A stretch of 13,658 bases of DNA from NCBI GenBank assembly GCA_038233815.1, contig JBBSVE010000089.1, forward strand, positions 1 to 13,658, written 5' to 3'. Shown one piece after another: positions 1-7,218 of the stretch. The notes beneath the pieces were generated by a model. That model did no database searches and was not told where the DNA came from. It saw only the letters and a list, made by a program, of their open reading frames with translations. Made by a program: the position numbers and the translations under genes. Each line of letters opens with the position of its first letter. The first letter of the stretch is position 1. The DNA comes from JBBSVE01 sp038233815. Its GTDB lineage: Bacteria; Pseudomonadota; Alphaproteobacteria; Rhodobacterales; Rhodobacteraceae.

Positions 1-422
1 ACTCCGGCTTCCAGCGGGAAACGCCGCAGGAGGCTCGCGCAGAAGGAATGGCTGGTCTGGATCCTGAGGCCGCCCGGAACCTCGATGGCGCGCGCGACGT
101 GCCTGCGGGCGGAGGCGAGGCGGGCGGGGCCGACATCCTCTTCCAGCCCCAGATCGCCCAGCGCGGCGGTGAGCGCCGTATCCTGCAGCATCGCCCAGTC
201 GCCGAGCCGCCGGAAAAGGCGGTTCTGCATCTCCGACGCGGCGGCCTTGGTGTAGGTCAGGCACAGGATCCGCGCGGGGTCCACCCCGGTCAGCAACAGC
301 CGCGCCACCCGGTCGGTCAGCACCCGCGTCTTGCCCGAGCCCGCGTTGGCCGAAAGCCATGTCGACTGTTGCGGGTCGGCGGCCCGCACCTGCGCCTCGG
401 TCGCATCATGGGCGCGCGTCAT
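1..422 (-). CDS. addA: AddA, N-terminal part of the double-strand-break repair helicase-nuclease (cut by window edge)
   Basis: AddA is the UvrD-like helicase/nuclease subunit of the cytoplasmic AddAB complex, which resects double-strand breaks before RecA loading. Only the first 140 residues are in the window; the gene runs off the left edge. A Walker A motif (ANAGSGKT) is at residues 25-32, motif Ia (TYTKAAASEM) at 56-65, and motif Ib reads IQTSHSFC at 121-128. As I recall the family, the fourth residue of motif Ib is usually a hydrophobic or similar residue (IQT-I/L-H), so the serine is slightly unusual. The start ATG overlaps the addB stop as ATGA (4 bases). A GGAGG ribosome-binding site (plus-strand 430-434) lies 7 bases upstream, which supports this start. 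It is the last gene seen in the tsaE-amgK-murU-addB-addA run. Confidence 0.93.
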   Translation of the reverse strand, partial: MTRAHDATEAQVRAADPQQSTWLSANAGSGKTRVLTDRVARLLLTGVDPARILCLTYTKAAASEMQNRLFRRLGDWAMLQDTALTAALGDLGLEEDVGPARLASARRHVARAIEVPGGLRIQTSHSFCASLLRRFPLEAG

Positions 423-3340
423 CCGACATCCTCCGGGCGCGGGCTGTCGGTCATCTCCCACTCGCCGAACCGGGCCAGATGGTCGTAATCGCCCGGAAAC
501 CGCTCGCCATGCATCGCCCGCCGCGCGGTGTAGCCCTTCGCATGCGCCATGAACGAGGCGATCAGCGTCTCAAGTTCGCTCCAGACCGCATCGAGTGCCG
601 AAGCTTCGGGCGTGGAGGTCTGCCGCTGCAACCCCGAGCCGAGCCCGATGTAGGTGATCCCCGCCACGTCCCGCGGCCCGCCGAGCGCGCCGAAGGCACC
701 CCGCACGGCCATCGCGGCCTCCAGCAGCAATTGCTTGTCGAAACTGGCCTGCTGCTTCTCGGTCGGCGGCGCGCCGGTCTTGTAGTCGAAGATATGAACC
801 CGTCCGTCGGCCAACAGATCAATCCGGTCGGGCCGCGCCGTGAGGGTGAAATCCTGCGCCGGGAGCCGCGCCGTGCCCTTCTCCTCGATCACCACGGGCA
901 CGCCGCCGAGATCGGCATCGACCGACAGCAGATGATCCGTGGCCCGCGCCAGCCGCGCCTGCCACAAGAGCCGTGCGGCGGGCCACGGCACCTCCTGGGC
1001 GAGCACGTCTGCCGCGATTTCCAGCAGCCGCGCCCGTGCGTCCCCCTCCGGCCGGTCCACCGCGAACCGTTCGAGGATCCGGTGCAGGATCGACCCGCGC
1101 AGCCGGGCGTCGGGTTCAGCGTTCAGCGGTCCCAGCGGATAGAGCCGCAGAATATGGCGCGCGTAGATTGCATAGGGATCGCGCACCAGCGTGCGGATGC
1201 CGGTGACGGCGAGCGTCTTCGGGCGCGCCTCCACCGGCGGACGCGGGGCGGGGCGGTGAGCCGGCGGCACGACCGACCGGGGCGTATCGGCGCGCGCCGC
1301 GAGCGCGGTCCACCGGGCACCGCGCGCACGCATTGCCGCCAGCGCGCCCTGTCCGTCGCCGTCCGGCAGGCCGCCCAGGAGGTTCGTCAGCCGGTTCAGC
1401 CAGCGCGAGGGCACCGTCTCCGCCTCCGCGCCCCGCAGCGCGCGGGTCAGCACCACGCGGGGGGCGCCGACCGCCTGCTGGAAATCGTGCGCCGCAAGCC
1501 CGATCCGCCGCTCCGGCAGCAACAGGCCCGCGCCGAGCCGCATCTGCCGGTTCATCCACGGATCGGGTGGCGGGCTCTGTGGCCAGCTTCCGTCGTTGAG
1601 CCCGCCGAGGATCAGGAGCGCGCAGTCATGCTCGCGCACCTCGCGCGGGCCAAGGATCGCGATATCAGGATGGGTCTGGACCGCCTCGCGCACGTCCTTC
1701 GCCGCGAGGATGCCCGCGACAAGTGCGCGGTAGTCCGCGGGGCCGAGGACACCGCCCTCGCCTGCCTCCCATTCCAGCGCGTCCATCTCCCCCCGCGCCG
1801 CCTCGCCCGCGGCGGCATCCCAGAGCGCGCCCGAGGGGCGTTCCGCGTCCGGTCCCGCCGCCAGCCGTTCGGCCAATGCGCGGTGGTCGCGGACATGATC
1901 GGCGAGCGGGCGGCGACCCACGGCGTCCAGCCCCTCCATGGCGGTGGCGAGCCAATCCGCCCAAGTGCCCGCAGGTGTGTTCTGGCGGGTGGCCCAGTCG
2001 CGCAGATCGGCGGCGACGGGAAAGACCGGACCCGTCCGGCGGATCGACAGCTCCAGCTCGCGCGTGAACAGCAGATGCGGTCCGCGCGACCCGCCCGACG
2101 CGGTCAGCGGATGTTTCAACAGCGTCAGCAGCATGGTGGAGGTCAGACGCTCCCCGAACAGTCCCGCGACATGCCGCAAGAACCGCCCCGGCGCCGACAG
2201 CCCCAGCGGACGGCCCGCCGAATCGTCCGGCCGGATGCCCCAGCGGTCCAGCGCCGCCGTGACCCGCCGCGTCAGGGTGCGGTCGGGCGACACGAGAGCC
2301 GCGCGGGTTCCCGCCTCCGCCGCCTCGCGCAGCACGAGGGCGATAGCCAACGCCTCACCGCGCGGATCGGGCGCCTCGATCAGGGTCAGGGCTTCGGTCG
2401 TGGCAGGCAGGTCGCGCAGCGATGCGCCGTCGGTCAGCCACTGGTCCGTTACCGGCGCAGGCCGCATCGCGAGGGACACGAGCGCGTTGCGAGTAGGATC
2501 GGGCGGCGGCCTGTCGGTCCACCGAGCCACCGCGCGGGGCGCGAGGTCCAGCGCACGAAGCAGCCGGTCGAAGCGGAACTGCGGATGATCCTCCGCCGTC
2601 ATCGCGTCGGCGAGCCCGTCCCAGACCCCGTCCGGCAGGTCGAAATCGAACCCCGGCAGCACCAGCGCGCCCTGCGGCAGACCCGCCACCGCCCGCATCA
2701 GCCGCGCCGTCGTGCCGCGCGACCCGGTCGATCCCGCGACGATCACCGGACCGGGGGGCGGGGCCGCCTGCCACGCCGTTTCGATCCGGTCCATGGCAAG
2801 GCGCTGGCGGGTCTGCACGTCGGGGTCGGACCGGTCGCCGAAATAGGGCGCGAGGATGCCCATGAACCGCTGCATCCGCTGCCAATGCGCCGAATGCTCC
2901 GACACGTCGAGCGCTGCGATCCGGTTGGGGGGCACGTCCTCGCCCTGCATCTCGTCCATGAGGGCGGCGAGGCTGTCGGCCAGATCCCAGATCGCTGTGC
3001 GGGGCGCCAGACCCGGCTCCCGGTCGAGCAGCGCCTCTACCGCGCGGGCGAGGTGGAGGCGGCGGCGCAAGGGCGGCACGGGTTGCGGCAGACCGGGCAG
3101 CGCCTCGTCCTGCGCCAGATCGGTGACGAGCCGGAGCCGGGGCAGCAGTCCCGGCCCGGCCTCGGCAAAGGCCTGCGTCACGCGCCGCGCCATGCGCTGC
3201 GAGTTGAGCCAGAGCGTCACGCGCGCCATTGCCTCCGGTGGCGCGCCGGCCATACGGGTCCGCAGACCCGCGACCAGCTCGGCCGCGAAATCGGCGCCCG
3301 GCGGGGTGGCGAAGACGCGGGGGCCGGGGGCGTCAAACAT
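419..3340 (-). CDS. addB: AddB, nuclease subunit of the AddAB repair complex (alphaproteobacterial type)
   Basis: This 973-residue protein is the usual length for alphaproteobacterial AddB, the partner of AddA in double-strand-break processing. The C-terminus carries a PD-(D/E)XK nuclease: H753 in GSILHRI, D838 in ARPDRID, and D852/K854 in DYKTG, followed by a QLLLEAAM helix near residue 870. I see no Walker A motif near the N-terminus. I also see no cysteine cluster around the nuclease, so the iron-sulfur staple described for Bacillus AddB is not apparent. The long N-terminal part looks like a degenerate helicase scaffold (inferred). The start ATG at 3340 lies 6 bases after a GGAGG site (plus-strand 3347-3351) and overlaps the murU stop by 8 bases (ATGTTTGA). 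Upstream in-frame codons lie inside murU and were not used. A long open frame opposite it on the plus strand is a GC-rich shadow. Confidence 0.93.
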   Translation of the reverse strand: MFDAPGPRVFATPPGADFAAELVAGLRTRMAGAPPEAMARVTLWLNSQRMARRVTQAFAEAGPGLLPRLRLVTDLAQDEALPGLPQPVPPLRRRLHLARAVEALLDREPGLAPRTAIWDLADSLAALMDEMQGEDVPPNRIAALDVSEHSAHWQRMQRFMGILAPYFGDRSDPDVQTRQRLAMDRIETAWQAAPPPGPVIVAGSTGSRGTTARLMRAVAGLPQGALVLPGFDFDLPDGVWDGLADAMTAEDHPQFRFDRLLRALDLAPRAVARWTDRPPPDPTRNALVSLAMRPAPVTDQWLTDGASLRDLPATTEALTLIEAPDPRGEALAIALVLREAAEAGTRAALVSPDRTLTRRVTAALDRWGIRPDDSAGRPLGLSAPGRFLRHVAGLFGERLTSTMLLTLLKHPLTASGGSRGPHLLFTRELELSIRRTGPVFPVAADLRDWATRQNTPAGTWADWLATAMEGLDAVGRRPLADHVRDHRALAERLAAGPDAERPSGALWDAAAGEAARGEMDALEWEAGEGGVLGPADYRALVAGILAAKDVREAVQTHPDIAILGPREVREHDCALLILGGLNDGSWPQSPPPDPWMNRQMRLGAGLLLPERRIGLAAHDFQQAVGAPRVVLTRALRGAEAETVPSRWLNRLTNLLGGLPDGDGQGALAAMRARGARWTALAARADTPRSVVPPAHRPAPRPPVEARPKTLAVTGIRTLVRDPYAIYARHILRLYPLGPLNAEPDARLRGSILHRILERFAVDRPEGDARARLLEIAADVLAQEVPWPAARLLWQARLARATDHLLSVDADLGGVPVVIEEKGTARLPAQDFTLTARPDRIDLLADGRVHIFDYKTGAPPTEKQQASFDKQLLLEAAMAVRGAFGALGGPRDVAGITYIGLGSGLQRQTSTPEASALDAVWSELETLIASFMAHAKGYTARRAMHGERFPGDYDHLARFGEWEMTDSPRPEDVG

Positions 3341-3995
3341 CGCGCGCCTCCAGCATGGCCTCGGCCTCGGCGATCCCGCCCGGGTGCCCCACGTCGCACC
3401 AGCCGCCGGGATGGACCGCGCCCGACGCACGGCCCTCCGCGATAATCCGGTCCCAGAGGCGGTTGAGCGAGAACGCCTCCTCCGGGATCGCGGCGAGCCC
3501 AGAGGGGTCGAGGATCTGCGCGCCCAGATAGCGGTGCCCCACCCCGCCCGCCGCCCGCCCGATCCGCCCCGCGCTGTCCCGCGTGAAATCCGCGCCCTGC
3601 GCCATATGTGGCCCCAGCAGCAAGAGCGCCTCCATCCTCGTGCCGTCCCACGCCGTGCGCAGGGTCGAAAGCGGGTTGGCCCCGGTCCAGACCGCATCGG
3701 AATTGAGCGTGAAGACCGGACCCTCGGGCAACAGCGGAAGCGCCGCGCGCAACCCTCCGCCGGTGTCGAGGATGCGCGCCCGCTCCCACGCAAGTGCCAC
3801 GCCGCGCCCCGAAAGATGCGCCTCGATCTGCGCGCCGAGGTAGTGCAGGTTCACCACTGTTTTGGTGACGCCCGCCCCCTCCGCCAGATCGAGCGCGTGG
3901 TCGATCAGCGCGCGTCCCGCCACCGCGATCAGCGGCTTTGGACGCGCCGCCGTCAGCGCGCCCATGCGGGTGCCGAAGCCCGCGGCAAAGATCAT
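3333..3995 (-). CDS. murU: Sugar-phosphate nucleotidyltransferase, probable MurNAc-1-phosphate uridylyltransferase MurU
   Basis: The 220-residue protein has the nucleotidyltransferase fold signature: GFGTRM at residues 6-11, RPKPL ending near residue 21, and a metal-binding aspartate in LNSDAVWTG. It ends with a CDVGHP segment typical of short GT-A nucleotidyltransferases. In Pseudomonas putida and Caulobacter the pair amgK-murU recycles peptidoglycan sugars: AmgK phosphorylates MurNAc/GlcNAc at the anomeric carbon and MurU makes UDP-MurNAc. The length (MurU is about 220 residues) and the directly preceding amgK-like kinase support MurU. Databases often call such proteins mannose-1-phosphate guanylyltransferases, but that family is longer. 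The start ATG shares its A with the amgK stop (TGATG), with GAGG 4-8 bases before. The end overlaps addB by 8 bases. Confidence 0.8.
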   Translation of the reverse strand: MIFAAGFGTRMGALTAARPKPLIAVAGRALIDHALDLAEGAGVTKTVVNLHYLGAQIEAHLSGRGVALAWERARILDTGGGLRAALPLLPEGPVFTLNSDAVWTGANPLSTLRTAWDGTRMEALLLLGPHMAQGADFTRDSAGRIGRAAGGVGHRYLGAQILDPSGLAAIPEEAFSLNRLWDRIIAEGRASGAVHPGGWCDVGHPGGIAEAEAMLEARDV

Positions 3996-4996
3996 CAGCC
4001 CTCGGGGTGCGTGCCGCACTGCGCCCCGATTCGTTGCAAAAGGGCGGGGGTCGGCGCGGGCAGCAGGTCGGCGCAGAGGGTTGCAAGGGGCCTGCAGGCG
4101 GGATGCGCGAGGTTGCGGTGCAGATGCCCCCAGACGCGCGGAATGAGCGGCAGGTAGGCAGGCTTGCCAGACACGAGGCAGAGCCGCGCGAAGATCCCCA
4201 GAATGCGGAGCGCGCGCTGGGCGCCCAGCACGGCATAGGCGGCGGTAAACTCCGGCCCGGCCCCGATGCGGTCCAGGATATGACGCTCCAACCCCTCGGG
4301 CACGTCGCGCCGCGCGTCCTGAAGCAGCGACACGAGATCGTAGCCGGGCTGACCCATCTGCGCCAACTGGAAATCGAGCAGCCCCGTGCGGGCGAGCCCG
4401 GACCGACCGGGCAGCCAGAGCAGGTTTTCCGCATGGTAATCGCGCAGGATCAACACGCGGGGACCGTCCGCATATCGGGCAATCAGCGTGGCGAGGCAGG
4501 CGGTGAAGGCGCAGTCGTCCGCGCTCGTTCCGGTCGCGGCGCGTCCATACCAATGGATCGCAAGCGTCGCCGCATCGGCCCAACCGGCGGGCGACAGGTC
4601 GGGCAGACCGCTCGGGGCCGGGCAGGACTGGAGATGGCGGAGCACGTCCGCCGCGGTCTCGTAAAGCTGCCGTTCGGAAGCGCCGTCGTGCGCGACGGTG
4701 CGGGGGTAGAGGTCGTCGCCCAGATCCTCCAGCAGCAGGAATCCTTGCGCTGTGTCCTCGGCCAGAATGCGGGGCGCGGACAGGCCGATGCCCGCGAGAT
4801 GGCGCGCGATGCGCACGAAGGCGGCGGTGTCGTCGACCCCGCCGGGCGGCGCGTCCATCAGGACGGCGGTTCCTGCCGGTCCGGTGAGCCGGTCATAGCG
4901 CCGGTCCGACGCGTCGCCTGCCAGACGCACGCGCCGGGCCTCGGCCCACCCCGCGCCCGCCAGAAAGTCCATGGCTGCCTGCGCTCGGTCAGGCAT
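3995..4996 (-). CDS. amgK: Aminoglycoside-phosphotransferase-fold sugar kinase, probable AmgK (MurNAc/GlcNAc anomeric kinase)
   Basis: The protein of 333 residues has the APH/choline-kinase fold. An N-lobe GDASDRRYDRL segment starts at residue 27. The catalytic loop LRDYHAENLLWL spans residues 184-195 with catalytic D186 and N191, and the metal-binding GLLDFQLAQMG contains D208. AmgK proteins are about 340 residues long and sit next to murU, as here, so a role in cell-wall sugar recycling is the best reading. Older annotation would say tRNA-threonylcarbamoyladenosine-associated or aminoglycoside phosphotransferase. I chose ATG at 4996: it gives the N-terminus MPDRAQAAMDFLAGAGW and an 8-base overlap with tsaE (ATGCCTGA) that mirrors the murU/addB overlap. 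A GTG at 5032 would add 12 residues. No clear Shine-Dalgarno is seen, consistent with translational coupling. Confidence 0.82.
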   Translation of the reverse strand: MPDRAQAAMDFLAGAGWAEARRVRLAGDASDRRYDRLTGPAGTAVLMDAPPGGVDDTAAFVRIARHLAGIGLSAPRILAEDTAQGFLLLEDLGDDLYPRTVAHDGASERQLYETAADVLRHLQSCPAPSGLPDLSPAGWADAATLAIHWYGRAATGTSADDCAFTACLATLIARYADGPRVLILRDYHAENLLWLPGRSGLARTGLLDFQLAQMGQPGYDLVSLLQDARRDVPEGLERHILDRIGAGPEFTAAYAVLGAQRALRILGIFARLCLVSGKPAYLPLIPRVWGHLHRNLAHPACRPLATLCADLLPAPTPALLQRIGAQCGTHPEG

Positions 4997-5453
4997 CGGT
5001 GCGGGCGCCGTGTCGGAGGGCCGGACGTCCACCGGTGATGCGAGCGGTGCGACCCTCGCCCTCCGGTGTCAGCGCGATCCGCAAGGCGTCCGGCGGCGCG
5101 AGGGATCCCAGCCGGTCCGGCCATTCCACGAGGCAGATCGCGCTGTCGAAGGCCGCCTCCAGCCCCAGTTCCAGCACCTCCTCCGGCAACGTGAGGCGGT
5201 AGAGGTCGGCGTGCCAGATCTCCACGCAGCCCGCGTCATAGGTCTGGACCAGCGTGAAGGTTGGCGAGGGCACATCCTCCGCGTGGCCGAGCCGCTCCCG
5301 GATGATCGCGCGCGCCAGATGGGTCTTGCCCGCGCCCACCGGACCCTCCAGCAGAATCGTATCCCCGGCCGCGAGCAAAGGCGCCAGACGCACGCCGAGG
5401 CGCGTCGTCGCCGCGTCGTCGGCGAGATGGATGTCGGGGAGTGTCATCGTCAT
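4989..5453 (-). CDS. tsaE: TsaE, tRNA threonylcarbamoyladenosine biosynthesis ATPase
   Basis: TsaE is the small P-loop ATPase that works with TsaB and TsaD to place threonylcarbamoyl on A37 of tRNAs reading ANN codons. The 154-residue protein shows the whole family signature: Walker A GPVGAGKT at 37-44, SPTFTLVQTY at 63-72, HADLYRL at 81-87 and VEWPDRLG at 109-116. It lies 45 bases after divL and overlaps amgK by 8 bases. The first ATG (5453) and a second ATG two codons on (5447) are both possible starts; neither has a clear Shine-Dalgarno. The gene is essential in many bacteria, so the polycistronic layout would tie tRNA modification to the sugar-recycling and repair genes behind it. Confidence 0.93.
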   Translation of the reverse strand: MTMTLPDIHLADDAATTRLGVRLAPLLAAGDTILLEGPVGAGKTHLARAIIRERLGHAEDVPSPTFTLVQTYDAGCVEIWHADLYRLTLPEEVLELGLEAAFDSAICLVEWPDRLGSLAPPDALRIALTPEGEGRTARITGGRPALRHGARTDA

Positions 5454-5498
5454 GCGCCGAGTCTGGCCGATGCCCGGGCGGAGGGCAAGATCGTCGCG

Positions 5499-7097
5499 TC
5501 AGGCGGTCAGACGCTTGGCCCCGAAGTCCGCGACCTCGGCGATGTCCCCGACCCGGAAGCCCAGCAGTGTGGCACCGCCTGCAAGAGGGGCCGCGCGACA
5601 GGTGAGGTGGCGGCCGTCGCGCAGGAAGGTGGCATCCGACCAGGCCTCGCGCTGTGCCAGCGTCGCCACGAAATCCTCGGTCCGATCCCAGAGACCGGAG
5701 GGCGCCGCCCGTTCGCGCCAGTGCCCGCAGATCGCGACGATGCCCCCGTCGGAGGCGAGCGAGCCCGCCGGGTCATGGCCCCAGAGGTCGGAATAGGCGG
5801 CGTTCGACATCACCATGCTGCCCGACGGGCCGAACACGGCGATCGCCTCGTCCATCGCGTCGATCACCGCCTGCCCGAGTTCCAGATCGGCCTGATAGCG
5901 GCGGGTCTGGGACATCTCGCTGGAGATATCCTCGAACATCAGGGCCAGCGCCCCGTTCGGATGCGGCCGCCCCGTCACGCGCCAGGTCTGACCGCCAGAG
6001 AGATTCCAGACCTCCTGATAGTTTCCGTGCTTGGCGGCATCCTCGATGTCGGTGATCTGGCGACGCCAGCTCCGGTAATCGCGCGGTTCGGGGATCATCG
6101 AGCGTTCGCGCAACGCGTCGAAGAAGGTCAGGAGCGAGGGCCGCGCCGACAGCATGTCGGGCGGCAGCGTGGTAAGGTCGATCAGCGCGGGGTTGAAGAG
6201 CGCGAGCTGCCGGGTCTGGTCGAAAATCGCGAGCCCGGTGGAGAGCTGCGCGAAGGTTTTCGTGAGCGTCTGCATGAAGCTGCGCAGCGATGCCTCGGCC
6301 CGCACCACGGCATCGGAGGGCTGCGCGAAGATCAGCCGCCCCTCCGCCACGTCGCAGCCCGACAGGTCGAACCAGTTCGGCGCCTGGGTCGCGGGCTGGC
6401 CGCGGCGGTCCTGCGTCACGGGCCCGTCAAGCTTCTGGCGCTGGACCGCGGTGCCCTGATTGCAGACGGATTTGTCGAACAGGCGGGGCAGAGGCCATGT
6501 CAGATCCTCGTCCGGGGGCAGGCGGTCCACCGCGAGCCGGAGATAGGCCGAATTGGCCCACGTCACGTCGCCGCCTTCGGTCTGTCGCCACATCGGCAGG
6601 GGCGCATGGGCCACCGCCGCACGCAGGTGCGCCACCTCGTCATGGAGCGCGCGGTGCGCCAGCGGGCTGAAGCCCACCGCCGCGTCATCCGTCTCCGGGT
6701 CGGCCAGGCGGATCCGCGTCAGTCCGCCGCGCAGTTCCACCTGCACATGGAGCGGTGCCGTATCGGCCCGCTCTGCCAGCCTGCTGAACCCGCCCCGATC
6801 GCGGAGCGAAGCGAAATCCTGCGAGATCGCCGGGAAATGGCCGCTGAGAACGGTCATCAGCCGGCTCCACGCCGAGGCCGCATGATCGGTGCCGTCGAGA
6901 AGCAGCGCACGCGCCGCCGGTGTCGCATCGACCAGATCCTCTCCGTCGAAAAGATACTCGGCCAGCCCGGGTGATTCGGTGAACAAGGTCTGACCGCATG
7001 TCTGCCGCCCCGTCATCCGGCTGAGCGTCAGAAGGCCTGTGAGAGACGCGATGATCGAGACGAGGATCAGAAGCATACTCGGAAGAGACGTCACCAC
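5499..7097 (-). CDS. divL: Membrane-anchored multi-PAS protein, probable kinase-less DivL of the CtrA pathway
   Basis: The 532-residue protein begins with one hydrophobic segment (about residues 8-30), then PAS-like domains: a weak one at about 45-130, and clearer ones at about 160-260, 280-395 and 405-515. It stops just after the last PAS. No HisKA helix, N box or G box follows. In Caulobacter, DivL is a PAS protein with a tyrosine in place of the kinase histidine that modulates CckA and so CtrA; as I recall, divL there also precedes tsaE. In Rhodobacter capsulatus a PAS protein called DivL influences CtrA and gene transfer agent production. Position before tsaE-amgK-murU-addBA, the PAS layout and the CtrA-type site upstream support this call. 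The start is GTG 7097 with an AAGGG ribosome-binding sequence upstream; ATG 7076 is an alternative but would start inside the membrane segment. Confidence 0.7.
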   Translation of the reverse strand: MVTSLPSMLLILVSIIASLTGLLTLSRMTGRQTCGQTLFTESPGLAEYLFDGEDLVDATPAARALLLDGTDHAASAWSRLMTVLSGHFPAISQDFASLRDRGGFSRLAERADTAPLHVQVELRGGLTRIRLADPETDDAAVGFSPLAHRALHDEVAHLRAAVAHAPLPMWRQTEGGDVTWANSAYLRLAVDRLPPDEDLTWPLPRLFDKSVCNQGTAVQRQKLDGPVTQDRRGQPATQAPNWFDLSGCDVAEGRLIFAQPSDAVVRAEASLRSFMQTLTKTFAQLSTGLAIFDQTRQLALFNPALIDLTTLPPDMLSARPSLLTFFDALRERSMIPEPRDYRSWRRQITDIEDAAKHGNYQEVWNLSGGQTWRVTGRPHPNGALALMFEDISSEMSQTRRYQADLELGQAVIDAMDEAIAVFGPSGSMVMSNAAYSDLWGHDPAGSLASDGGIVAICGHWRERAAPSGLWDRTEDFVATLAQREAWSDATFLRDGRHLTCRAAPLAGGATLLGFRVGDIAEVADFGAKRLTA

Positions 7098-7153
7098 TGC
7101 AAATCACCCTTGACCATCACCAGCATCCATAACACAACCTAGAGAGTATGGAG

Positions 7154-7168
7154 TTAACAGATCGTTAA
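7154..7168 (-). promoter_or_regulatory. CtrA-type binding site, TTAA-N7-TTAA, upstream of divL
   Basis: On the minus strand the site reads TTAAC-GATCTG-TTAAC, a perfect match to the CtrA consensus TTAA-N7-TTAA including the trailing C of each half. It lies 57 bases before the divL GTG in the 121-bp gap after regB. A -35-like TTGACC (plus-strand 7180-7185) lies just upstream of it. With 17-bp spacing its -10 would overlap the box, which would fit repression. If the second half-site itself serves as the -35, activation is possible. The sequence does not decide between them. Confidence 0.65.
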
Positions 7169-7218
7169 TCCGCAGGTTGGGTCAAGCCCCTTTGATCGCA
7201 GGGTGCCCTGTCGGCCAC

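Noticed and set aside
359..3445. Very long open frame on the plus strand opposite addB (about 1028 codons).
   Set aside because: Its translation is arginine- and proline-rich low-complexity sequence without domains, and the minus strand carries an unmistakable AddB. High GC content leaves such antisense frames open.
3341..3793. Extension of addB upstream of position 3340.
   Set aside because: The added residues overlap murU in another frame and look like shadow sequence; ATG 3340 has a GGAGG site and gives the normal AddB N-terminus.
5459..5463. GAGTC (a GANTC CcrM methylation site) between divL and tsaE.
   Set aside because: A single five-base site is expected often by chance and no second site or promoter accompanies it.
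4971..6974. Long plus-strand open frame (about 667 codons) opposite tsaE and divL.
   Set aside because: It is the shadow of two clear minus-strand genes; composition is biased and no motif is present.
7199..7210. CAGGG-TG-CCCTG after the regB stop codon as a terminator.
   Set aside because: The spacer is too small for the full stem, only about four pairs can form, and there is no T-run on the minus strand.
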